From positions 275,001 to 339,000 of the forward strand of contig JAFCIZ010000010.1 in assembly GCA_017871115.1 (NCBI GenBank): a stretch of DNA of 64,000 nt, given 5' to 3'. Origin of the DNA: Cunninghamella blakesleeana (lineage: Eukaryota; Mucoromycota; Mucoromycetes; Mucorales; Cunninghamellaceae). A program made the translations under genes and the position numbers. The notes below the pieces were generated by a model. The model saw only the letters and a list, made by a program, of their open reading frames with translations. It was not told the DNA's origin and made no database searches. Each line of letters opens with the position of its first letter. Position 1 is the stretch's first letter. Below, piece by piece: positions 1-12,704 of the stretch.

Positions 1-289
1 TAGCTGTTAGATCCAAACCATCTTTAAACTGACCCATTTTTATTTTTTTAATAGCGATTTTTCTTCCTGTAGATGTTTGAGTGCCTATTATTAAAAGTAA
101 TAATAAAAATAATGTATTTAGAAAAAATAATTATATATGTACTTTTTTTTCGTGTCAAGTATGATTTATTAATTATTTACCTCTATAAACTACAGCATAA
201 GTACCCTCTCCTATTTTAGCATCCTTTCTATATTTTTTTTCTGTTAATAAATTGCTTTTTTCTGCTATTTCAACATTTTCCACAACCAT
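1..289 (-). CDS. KIN28: CDK7/Kin28/Mcs6-type cyclin-dependent kinase, N-terminal part (cut by window edge)
   Basis: Exons are 181-289 and 1-84 on the minus strand; the intron at 85-180 has GT-AG ends and the codon phase (1) closes. The first 36 codons start at the ATG at 289 and run into a glycine-rich loop reading KIGEGTYAVVYRG. The second exon gives AIKKIKMGQFKDGLDLTA, with the ATP-binding lysine in AIKK. The KIK-x-GQFKDG-(I/L)D string is characteristic of CDK7/Kin28/Mcs6, the kinase of the TFIIH CAK module that phosphorylates the RNA polymerase II CTD and, in many organisms, activates other CDKs. The catalytic loop and T-loop lie beyond the left edge, so kinase integrity cannot be judged. 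The family assignment rests on about 60 residues but the signature is very specific. Confidence 0.86.
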
Positions 290-1014
<725 letters not shown>

Positions 1015-2288
1015 ATGAAGTTATCTTTTTTGATATTTCTTTTTCTTGTCACTCTAATCCATTCTGTAAAGAGTAATAACCCATTAAAAGAAAAACGACA
1101 AATTCAAAACGCTTATATATTGGAATATGCTGATACAAAAAAAAATGATCAACAACACCACGAAGCTATCATGTCCTTATTGTCACCACTTAAAGATATA
1201 CTTCATATAAGGCAAATCTATCATGATTCCAATATTTTTTCTGGTATGTCCATTCAATTCCCTACCAATGATAATCAAGATTACTTTAGTAAATTATCCA
1301 ATTTATTAGATTTACCTTTTAACATACTTCAATCTCTTTCTTTACAAAAAAGAAGTTTGGCTTCTCATCCTTATATTAAACATATTTATCCTATCTATGA
1401 AGTCGATCAACCCGTTCTCACTCAAGAGATCAGTATGAATGGAACAGATTACTATGAAACAAGACCTTATGATACTCCTGTTACTCAAATTAAAAAAACA
1501 CATGATTTACAATATGATGGTAAAAATATTTTTGTTTGTTTATTGGATTCTGGAGTAGATTATACTCACCCGGCTTTGGGTGGTGGTTTTGGTCCTCAAT
1601 TTAAAATTAAATATGGTGCTAACTTAGTTGATCCTAAAGAAGATGATGAAGCTGTTGGGCATCACCGTGATAAAAGTGATCCTTTTGACCCATGTCCTGA
1701 TAATGGTAATATATATATATATATATATATATATAGCGATTATAAAAGATAGGTATAAACTATTCACACATATTTTTTTTTAATTCTTTTATCATTCTTT
1801 TTTATCATTAATAGGCCACGGAACCCATGTCAGTGGTATTATCGCTGGTGTGGATGATAAAATGGTAAAGATATAAGATATACAAATAAATATGTTAATT
1901 GATTTAAAGTTAGCTTTTTATTTTTTTATTCATTTGTATGCTATTCTTTTTATCATTGTTTTATTAATTTAGAAATTTTATGGAGTAGCTCCTGGTGTAC
2001 AATTAGGAATGTGGAGAGTATTTGGTTGTAAGCGAGGAACTTCTGAAGATACCATTATTCAAGGATTGAATTTAGCTCAGAAAGCAGGTATTTTATAGTT
2101 AAAATAAAACAATTATCATATTACTTCCTAAACTGGAAAGTATTCATATTTTTATTTTTATGTTTTTATACGATAACTACTAGGATGTGATATTGTCAAT
2201 TTAAGTTTAGGTTTTCAAAATGCGTGGTCTGAAGATATTATGGCTGTCGTTGCCGAAAGAATGTCACAACAAGGTGTAATAGGTAAAA

Positions 2289-2338
<50 letters not shown>

Positions 2339-4773
2339 ATAAATACAAAGGTAAGAAAAAAATATAATGAGTTGAAACTTTATATATTTTTCTATTTTGT
2401 AATAAATAGTTGTAGCTGTCTCTGGAAATCAAGCTGATGATGGTGTCTTCCTTCAAAATACACCTGGTACAGCAAAAAGTGTTGTATCTGTTGCATCTAT
2501 TAATAATGCTAAAATGCCTTCAAAAGTATTAAGTTTTAATATTTTCCCTAATCAAAACTTTAGTAAGTAAAATGAATAAATGGTTAGAATAAAATAAAAA
2601 TAAAATAACAAATAATTATTCTAATCAATTTATACATATTATATTTATTCAGTTTATCAACCGTCTACAACAACAGAAAATTTTCCAAACGGACCATTAC
2701 AAGTCCTTTATGATTCGCAGGATCAAAATAAAGTATCACTAGGATGTGAACAAAATGATTATGATCAGGTTCAAAAAGGTTCTATTCTTTTAATCCGTCG
2801 TGGTCAATGTACGTTTGATATTAAATCCCAATTAGCTCGTCAAAAAGGTGCTATAGCAGTTTTATTATATGATGATCAAGAGATCAAAGATCGCGATGAT
2901 TTATTTATTATTCAAACCACCAGTAAGGAAAAAGCAAAAACACCATTTCCTATGGCCTCCATCCATTATAAAGTCGCAAAGCCATTGATTGATTATAAAA
3001 GTAAGGACAACAATAATATGATTCAGGTTAACGTAGAAAAGGATTTAGTGAGTAAAGATATATCAAATGCATTACAAGTATCATCTTTTACAAGTGCTGG
3101 ACCAACTTATGAACTAGAATTAAAACCAAATATTGCTGGGATTGGTGGACAAGTTTTTTCCACTATTCCTTTACACCAATCAAAAGATGATAATAATGGC
3201 GGGTTTCCTAAAGGCTGGGGATTAAAAAGTGGTACGTCTATGGCATCACCTCATATTTCTGGTGTCTTGGCTCTTGTTTTACAATCATTTAGAGAAAGAA
3301 CTAATCAAAAGGTTACAAACCAATTTATTATTGAACATTTACAAAATCATGCAAAGATTGTTATGTCAAATACTACTTTTAATATGCCTGATCATCCTAT
3401 TTTACAAGGTGCTGGATTAGCTCAACGTAAGTTTTTTATTATTATTATTATTATAATTTATAAAAATAAAAATAAAAATGAATAACGAAACTTATAAATG
3501 TATAAATATGTAATCATTTATTTATTTAATTCTTATATTAGCTTTTGATACAATTATGGATCCCATTCATGTGTCACCGAGTCAAATTAGTTTTAATGAT
3601 ACTGCCAGTTTCACTCAATATAAAACACATACACTTCAAATATCCAACTTTGATCAAAATAAACCTATTAGATTGCAAATAAAGCATCTTCCATCACTCA
3701 CTGTGTATCCTTATGGCCAACCCAATTATAATAATTATAATAATTATAATAATTATAATAAATATTCATCATCATCACCAGTAACAAAAAGAGATGCTGA
3801 ACCTTGGGTAGTAGATCAAGGTCCAAATCAAAGCGCAACAGAAGCAGTAAATAAAATGACTATTGATGATACCACTAATCCTTTTACACCTTTAGAGCCT
3901 TTTCAAAAAAGTAATGAACTTGCTGTTCATATTGCCTTTGATGAAGTGGAATTTGAGTTACAGCCTCAAGAAATAAAAAACATTACATTACAAGTAATCT
4001 TACCTGATAATGTTCCTTATTACTATCAAATGTATGGCGGTTATATTCAATTAATTGATATGGCAGAAAAAAATCAAAGCAATGACAATCAGAAAGAAAA
4101 AATCCATGCTAGTGTTCCTTATTTTGGTGTTCTTGGTGCAATCAATCAACTACCACTTTTTGATGATGGATTTCCTTATTTAGCTCAATCTGATGACCCA
4201 ATACAACTTTATACATCGAACCAACCTTTTTCGTTTAAATTATCATCTTTTATGAATTCATCTGATAAACAACAACAAAATCAAAAATCATTAAGCGGAC
4301 TAAGAAAAGATAGCAATAATAATAATATTATGTTGGAAGGATTGCCTAACGTTGTATATCGATTACTCACAGCCAGTCCTGAAATTCAAGTAGATATTAT
4401 TCGATTAAACGATTATTCATCTTCGTCTTCATCAGATCAATACAATAATAATAATAAAAGAGATATAAATGAAGAAAAAGAAAATGAACAGCAAAAAGTA
4501 GGAGAAGAACAAGAAAAAGAAGAGTGGATTGGTTATTTACCAGGATCACCTTATCTTTATCTAGAAAGAAATAGATTACAGAATGATCTATATTACCGTG
4601 AATTGCTTTGGGATGGACAAGTTCAAACTGATTTGGGTATAGGTCAACCTACTTCTTATGTTCCTGTAGGATACACTTATGCTTTAAGAGTTAGAGCTTT
4701 ACGTTTATTAGGCGATTATGAAAATCCTGATCATTGGGAAATATGGCAAAGTGGCCCTATTATAGTATCTTAA
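1015..4773 (+). CDS. Secreted subtilisin-like serine protease (S8, Vpr-type with PA insertion)
   Basis: Seven exons: 1015-1705, 1815-1864, 1973-2087, 2184-2282, 2410-2562, 2653-3426 and 3542-4773; all phases close to give about 1037 residues. Residues 1-20 are a signal peptide. A prodomain follows (about 21-140), then the catalytic triad of Asp178 (LLDSGVDYTHPALGG), His232 (GHGTHVSG) and Ser565 (SGTSMASPHISG). Asn325 (VSGNQ) is the oxyanion residue. Between Asn and Ser sits a protease-associated domain (about 385-450, ending near RRGQCTF and IAVLLYDDQ). The last ~450 residues look like the fibronectin-III-like C-terminal part of minor extracellular proteases (Vpr/C5a-peptidase-like). They contain Asn- and Ser-rich insertions and no evident GPI or membrane anchor. 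It is probably an extracellular endopeptidase for protein scavenging. Introns 1 and 4 carry (TA)n tracts right behind the donor. Confidence 0.93.
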
Positions 4774-5090
4774 CTAAAAAAATACATACTCATACATTCA
4801 TACATAAAACTATACAAAAAATTCTCTGGTTAGAATTTATATAGTGTTAGCATATATGCAATTAAAAACATTATCATTTCATTTCATTTCATTTTTTTTT
4901 AATCATTCAAATAAAATTATATAAATATATATCTCTTTTTTTTTTTAATTTTGTGTATCCTCTTGCATAAAAATATTTATCCATTAGTGTAACCCCTTAT
5001 TAATACAAAAAAAAAAAAAAAATACTTTTTTCAATAAACTCCCGTAATTTAATAAAGCTGTAGTTTAACATGTTTATTAATAATTTTTTT

Positions 5091-5103
5091 TTCTCGAACG
5101 TTC
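5091..5103. promoter_or_regulatory. Candidate heat shock element (three inverted nGAAn units)
   Basis: TTCTCGAACGTTC is three alternating TTC/GAA pentamer units at 2-nt spacing, the binding pattern of heat shock factor trimers. It lies 632 bp upstream of the aldo-keto reductase ATG. That is rather far for a fungal promoter, so the regulatory call is tentative. Confidence 0.35.
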
Positions 5104-5640
5104 CATTCTTTAAAAACCATGTATACAGAAAAAATGAGATTGATTCATTTTAATAATTACAGAAAAAAAAAGGTAAGAGATGACCATATTAGGTTTACTA
5201 ATGATAAACCGTATAAATAGTAGATAAGTTGATTTTTATCTTTTCAGTGGTATCAGTCAATGACGAAATAGATCCATTTATTACGAACTTTTTACACAAC
5301 TAAAAGTATTATCAAAAAAAAAGTAGACTTTTTTTTTAGTGAGCACGCCAAAGAAACCAAAATTACGATATTAAATAAAGTTTTAAAATTTAATTATACC
5401 TCATTTTATCATATCGTATCGCATAGTACGTACTTTATTATTATTATTATTACTATTATACAAGTTTTTAGTTTTATGACTAAACAACTGAGTATTAATC
5501 TCATAATAAATTAATGCATTCAATTACTAATCAAATTATCATTGACTAACTGTCACTTATTAAACCCATAGTATAGAAAAAAAAAATGTTTATGTCCGTA
5601 AATTCATCCTCCGCAATCTAAAGTTTTGGATTTTCGATTA

Positions 5641-5648
5641 TATAAATA
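5641..5648 (+). promoter_or_regulatory. TATA box of the aldo-keto reductase gene
   Basis: TATAAATA sits 87 bp before the ATG at 5735, followed by a T/C-rich stretch (5655-5690) typical of fungal transcription start regions. Confidence 0.55.
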
Positions 5649-5734
5649 AATCTTCGTTTCGTTTTTTCTTTTTTCTTCTTTTTTCTTATTATATATTTTT
5701 TAAAAAATATTAAACAACTTATAGATTATATACT

Positions 5735-7227
<1,493 letters not shown>

Positions 7228-7437
7228 ATCTAGCTATATAAATTTTTTCAATTTTCAAAAATGAAAATAAATAAATAAAAAAAGTAACCACTTATTTGTA
7301 GTAATATAATGCGATGTTGTACTTTGATTTTATTTAAAAAAATGATAAGCAATATGAAGGTGTTTGTTTTAAAATGATAGGCATAAGTTGGGTTGGGCAT
7401 TTATTATTTATTATTTTGATAATGCTGAAAGTATTGG

Positions 7438-7930
7438 CTAATGACTATGGCTAGAAGAAGGCGAAGAAAAAGGTAATGGACTTACATTGATGATGTTACC
7501 ATTCTCTGAATTACAGAGAGTAGTGTATGTGATTGGGATGGTTCTTATATCTTTTGTACACAGAGGAGTAGTTGAAGTAGAAGATGATTTTGGTGTTGTA
7601 ACCCAATAAATAACAATTACATTTAGTATAATGTCGAGATCGCAACTAAAAAAGCAAATAACGCCTCTTTCTGAATGGAGGATAGCCAAAGTTAAACTAT
7701 TAGCAAGTGAAGCAATTAAAGCAATAACAGATGCGATCAAGGATCGATAGGCTAATCTTTCTAAATTGGATACACGATGAATGTTGATTCTATGTTTTGT
7801 TATTTTCAAAAGTGAATGAACAAATATTATGGTTAATAATAAATTAATGACCTACGTGAATTCAACAACAGTGGACGTATCCATATATATTAAAAATAAA
7901 ATAACTAAATAAATTAGTATTAATTATCCC

Positions 7931-7972
<42 letters not shown>

Positions 7973-8748
7973 CAGATATACTTTTTAATTTTGTTTTATT
8001 TACAGCATCATAAACTATTGTAAAAATGGCTGTAATTAAATCTAGTACAAGGTAACATTTTCCATCTGGTGTAAAATAGATTTGAAAATAATAAATCTAA
8101 ATGGTTGATCAACATAAATACATATGTTTGTTTAGTAATTCAGAGCATTTAATTTTTTTTATATGTCCTCCTTTTCTTTCCTTTTTTATTATTATTACCA
8201 CTAAAAAAAGATAACCAATAATATAAGGGATAACTATAAAAATAAGAAAACAGTATGTTTTGCTTTTCCAGCGTGTAGTATGTTCTGTTTTAACTAGCCA
8301 AACTCTTTCTACTAACCATAAATATATTATAAGTTTGGAGATACCATATAAAACAACACAAATATAGTCACCTACTATACATGATGTTCGATTAGCTAAA
8401 ATAACAGAACAAAAATTCCTAGTGAATTATTACTATTGTTGCCATTTTTATTGTATACTTTTTTTTTTTTTAAAAAAAAAAAAGAGCAAAAATTATAATA
8501 ATAAAATTACCATTGTTTGTGATTGCTACAAAGTTGTTACCTACTATAAAAGCCCATGAACTAATACATAGTAATATGACTAACCATTTGGAATAGGATA
8601 TAATTTTATAGCGAATATGATATGTTTTTATTCCAAGAAATACAGACATCATTGTTATGCTTATAATGCTAACGAAGTGGGTGATAAGTTCAAATGTATC
8701 GGGTTGTGGTAAAGGAATGTAGTCTGGATATTCATTTTTAAATGACAT
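7438..8748 (-). CDS. Seven-helix membrane protein, receptor-like, paralogue A
   Basis: Four exons on the minus strand: 8511-8748, 8199-8395, 8004-8096 and 7438-7851, giving 313 residues. No known family name is recognised. Seven hydrophobic helices are visible: about 20-42, 52-74, 88-112, 124-145, a long one across the exon 3/4 junction (about 157-192), 205-230 and 238-260. Markers shared with the neighbouring copy are SC-I-x-GDYIC, ER-V-W-x-V-KTEH, RWKSKTY, FQIYFT-x-DGKCY and RLAYRS. The C-terminal ~50 residues are Ser/Thr-rich and hydrophilic, as in many receptor tails. Exons 1-3 have exactly the same lengths as in the copy at 9405-10661, so the two are a tandem duplication. A G-protein-coupled or other receptor role is only an inference from topology. 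Confidence 0.8.
7933..7972. repeat. 40-nt homopolymer T run in the last intron of paralogue A
   Basis: Forty consecutive T on the plus strand (poly-A in the transcript), inside the intron 7852-8003 of the 7438-8748 gene. The corresponding intron of the neighbouring paralogue lacks it, so it arose after the duplication. Confidence 0.9.
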
Positions 8749-9404
8749 TAGCCATTATTTGCTAAAATAATGAAAGAAAAAAAGAAAAAAAAAAGGAAGA
8801 AATGGAAAAAAAAATATGGAGGTAAAATAGGGTTTTATTTCTGTTTTGTAAAACTTTAAAAAAACCTGATCAACATACATATTAGCTATTAATAGATTTT
8901 ATTACTGTAGAAATTAAATTAAGGTTATATATATAATGATATTACAACTTTTTGGATACTTTGATCCAACTTGTTTTTTTTATCGTCTGCTCAAATTATA
9001 CATCTTGGAATATTAGTGTTTCAAATAATATTTTTAACAGTGATTCATTACATATTGTGGGTTCTCTTACTTTCTAGAACGCTGATTTATTAGATATTCA
9101 TTAGAAAGATAATTTTTAATTTAAATAATGAAAAAGAATGAAAAAAAATGTTTGTGATTTTAGATTTAATTTTTATATAATTTTGTTTATTACAATTTAT
9201 TTTATTTCTTTAAAAAAAATGATTTACTTCATATTTATTAATGTATAAACTACTTACTTTATAACGGTAAATAATCAAATTTATAATTAAAAGTTGATAT
9301 GTAAAAAAATAAGTTTTGGAAAATAATGAAAATATTATTTTTTCATTATTGTCAGATTATAAAGAATGAACAACTAGTTGAATAAGATCTATATTAATTC
9401 ATTA
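8749..9404. other. Intergenic spacer between the tandem membrane-protein genes
   Basis: 656 bp holding the promoter of paralogue A and the 3' end of paralogue B. I see nothing beyond A/T-rich sequence and a purine-rich leader (8765-8825), which is pyrimidine-rich on the coding strand. Confidence 0.5.
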
Positions 9405-10661
9405 TTACAGCTCATTTTGATTATATTGAATTGTTGGCTGATGGTACCCATTACTGATTGGAGGTGGAGAAAGATTGGACGAGTTACTCTTAGTAGCATT
9501 ATTGTTAACTGATGCAATGTTAATTGATATAATATCTTTCGGTTGTAGAGTAGTAGTAGAAGTAGATAACGATTTTGGTGATGTAACCCAATGAATAACG
9601 ATCACATTTAGCATGATGTCGAAATCACAAATCATAAAACAAATGGTACCTCTTTCCGCACGAACGATAGTAAAGACAAGCAAATTAGCAAATGAGGCAA
9701 TTAAAGAAATAAGAGATGCGACCAAGGATCGATATGCTAATCTTTTCAAATTGGATACATGGTTAACAGTGATTTTATGTTTTATTATCTTGAAGAGCGT
9801 GTGAACAAAAATCATGCTTAATGTGAAATTAATAATCTATGGAGATCCAGCAATAATAATTTAAAGGTTAAAAAAAATCAGTAAACAAATAGAAGTACCA
9901 AATTATTTGGATTTATTTTTAATAGATTTTATTATTACTATCATTATTAATTTATATAATTACAGAATCATAAACTATTGTACAGACGGCTGTAACTAAA
10001 TCTATCACAATGTAGCATTTTCCATCTTGTGTAAAATAGATTTGAAAATAATATAGCTAAGTGATTGGTGAATATAAATATACTGTCTTTGTTTAGTAAT
10101 CATGAGAGTTTTTTTCATGTATTTTTCTTACAACCAAAAATAAAAATCCAATAATATAGGGAATCAATATAGAAATAAGAAAACGGTATGTTTTACTTTT
10201 CCAACGTGTAACATGCTCGGTTTTAACTATCCATACTCTTTCTGCCAACCATAAATATATTAATAGTTTGGCCACACTATATAAAATGACGCAAATATAA
10301 TCGCCTGCTATACATGATGCTCTATTAGCTAAAGTAATAAAAGATTTTTTGACTCATTATTACAATTTTTTTTTAAAAAAAAAAAATACGTATTATTAAA
10401 ATAAAAAATAAAAAATTAGCTACCGTTGTTTGTAATCCCCGCAAAGTCATTACTTACTATAAAAGCCCATGAGCTAATATAGAGTAATACGACTAACCAT
10501 TTTGAATAGGATAAATCTTTACATCGAACGTTATATATTTTTATTCCAAAAAATATAGACATTAATGTTATACCAATAATGGCAAAAAAATGCGTAAATA
10601 TTTCGATTGTATCAGGTTGTGATGAAAGGACGAAGTTTGGATATTCATCATTAAAAGACAT
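9405..10661 (-). CDS. Seven-helix membrane protein, receptor-like, paralogue B
   Basis: Four exons on the minus strand: 10424-10661, 10132-10328, 9964-10056 and 9405-9836, giving 319 residues. Exons 1-3 are 238, 197 and 93 nt, identical to paralogue A, and the splice phases match. The same seven helices and the same marker strings (SCIAGDYIC, ERVWIVKTEH, DGKCYIVIDL, RLAYRSLVASLISL) are present. The C-terminal tail is hydrophilic and longer, rich in Ser, Asn and Gln. The function is unknown. It could be a fungal receptor family member, but no DRY-like or other diagnostic GPCR motif is present. Divergence from A is substantial, so the duplication is not recent, yet both frames are intact. Confidence 0.8.
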
Positions 10662-11451
10662 CTATCGCCTTTCATTAATATAATTAAAAGAAAGAAACAA
10701 AAGGAGAAAGGAAAAAGGAGTAAATGAAAAATAAAAAGTAAACTGTAGCTTTGCATTGGTGAAACTTAAAAACAAGAAAAAAAAAAAAAGCTAGCTGATC
10801 AGCATGCATATTCATTCACTTGAGTGGGTATGTTTAAAAAAAAATTCATTTTTTTTGTTTTTGTGTTTTTGTTTTTAGCTTATCAGCTTTTAGTTTCATA
10901 TTTATAAACCTCTTTTATGATATTAGATACTGCGACGATTGGCCATATTAAATTATTATATGAATATGTATTGCATGAATATGAATGTTTTCATTAGAAA
11001 ATATATATACATATATATATATATTAAAAGTAAGAAAAGTAAAATAAATGAAAATAATTGATAAATGTTTGAATTTTTTTTTCTTTGTCTGCAAGTTTAA
11101 TATGCATAAATTATTGGTAGGATAGAATTTTTCTTTATTTTAAGGATTAAGGGTAACATTACTAAAAGAATTCGTCAGGCACGATCCAAGGTATTTTAAA
11201 ATTCTAAGAAATACTTGATAACTTGATATTTTAAAATTTTATACAAGATTTTATTTAAATGAATGATAGACGGAAATTAAACAAATAAATTTACGATTGC
11301 TATTATTTTGTAGCCAGAATCCGAACACAAGTTCTCTTTAAAAAAAATTTTTTTTTATTTTATTCCTTCTTTTATTATCTTATTTATTCTTTTTAATTCT
11401 ATTTATTTGATTTGTATATTAAACTTTATTTATTTATTTATTTTTATAAAA
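10662..11451. other. Divergent intergenic region
   Basis: 790 bp between paralogue B (-) and the plus-strand membrane gene at 11452. It is A/T-rich with a (TA)n patch near 11003-11024. No coding signal is seen. Confidence 0.5.
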
Positions 11452-11658
11452 ATGGTATCTTGCTGTTATAAATTTAAAGTGAATCGATTTATTTATTTTT
11501 TAACATTGTTTCAATTTGTAAGTTCAATATTAATATTACAAATAAAATCAAAACCGTTAATCATAAAAGTATATATTTTCCATATATAGATAAGGGCGGG
11601 TTGGATTATATGGACCACTGTACATGGCAGAAACTGGCCAGGTAAAATATAATAGCAA

Positions 11659-11692
<34 letters not shown>

Positions 11693-12516
11693 TATTAACA
11701 CATCTGATAATAATAATAATAATAATAATATTCTTTTATTTTATTTTTTTGTAGGAGAATTACAACCCACCGCCAAAATTACAGTATATTCCACTTTATC
11801 ACTTAGTTGCTTTTTACTTTTACTATCATTAATATCATGTTGGTCTGTTGCATTTGTAAGTTTTTATTTATCTTTTTATAAAAAAATAAAATAAAAATAA
11901 GGGGATGAATATATCATAGTAGTAATATACACCTTTATATATATATATATGTATATGTATATGTATATTTATATTTATATTCAAAAAAAAAAAATACAAG
12001 AAATTCAAAAGGGTTACATACATGATGTGGTGGATGATGTATACAACAACAGTGCTAGATATACTTGATAATATATGTTATTTATCTATGAGTGGGTTTG
12101 GTATAGAACCTATAATTGGTAAATGTATGAGTGATAAGATAGAAGATGAAGTAGTATGGAATGATTGCCAAATTAACCAAGATTGCCCTGAATGGTTTCA
12201 ATGTCAAAACGAATGGAAAATACACATGCTATCTAATTCGATTATTGCAATCGTTTCTTTCTTTATCAATGTAAAAAAATAAAAATAAATAATAATAGTA
12301 ATAATTAAAGGGTATTAAATGATAAATAAGATTAAATTGACTAATTTTTTTATGGTTATTATTTGTAATAGTGCCTATTTGTTTACTGCTTACATATTGC
12401 TCATGTACAAAAATCATTTAATGATATTAAAGCTTCCCTCAGTCAAAGATCAATTATCAAGCCCGGATCTGATTCTACCTCTTTTTACGATTTACGCTCG
12501 AAAAAGATACAAGTAG
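11452..12516 (+). CDS. Small multi-pass membrane protein of unknown family
   Basis: Five exons: 11452-11517, 11590-11641, 11755-11855, 12001-12270 and 12331-12516; phases close to give 224 residues. Hydrophobic helices lie at about 10-32, 45-72, 76-100, 150-175 and 180-200. A hydrophilic loop with four or more cysteines (around CQINQDCPEWFQCQ, about 128-142) sits between two of them and would be extracytoplasmic if disulfide-bonded. The last acceptor was placed at 12330 because the preceding AG leaves an in-frame stop. I do not recognise the family. The exon structure and balanced codon use support a real gene, but the exact ends of the short exons are less certain. Confidence 0.6.
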
Positions 12517-12704
12517 TTTAAAAATGAATCATTAATTCTACCTCATAAATATATAGTTACGTATATATATATGATCAATAGTGAGTCAAATATAATGCAT
12601 AATAATCATGGAATTTTATTATTTTAAATTCCGAATTCTTATTTAAAAAAAATCGTGGTACCTGTTTCAATCTTTTTTAATATTTTTTAATATAAATAAA
12701 ATAA

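Larger units (their letters stand above)
4774..5734. other. Intergenic region with terminator of the subtilase and promoter of the aldo-keto reductase
   Basis: 961 bp of A/T-rich DNA. It holds AATAAA-like signals near 4910, a heat-shock-type element at 5091-5103 and a TATA box at 5641-5648. I see no coding potential. Confidence 0.55.

Noticed and set aside
12319..12516. Separate small membrane ORF starting at the ATG at 12319
   Set aside because: Better explained as the last exon of the 11452-12516 gene, with the acceptor at 12330 and closing phase.
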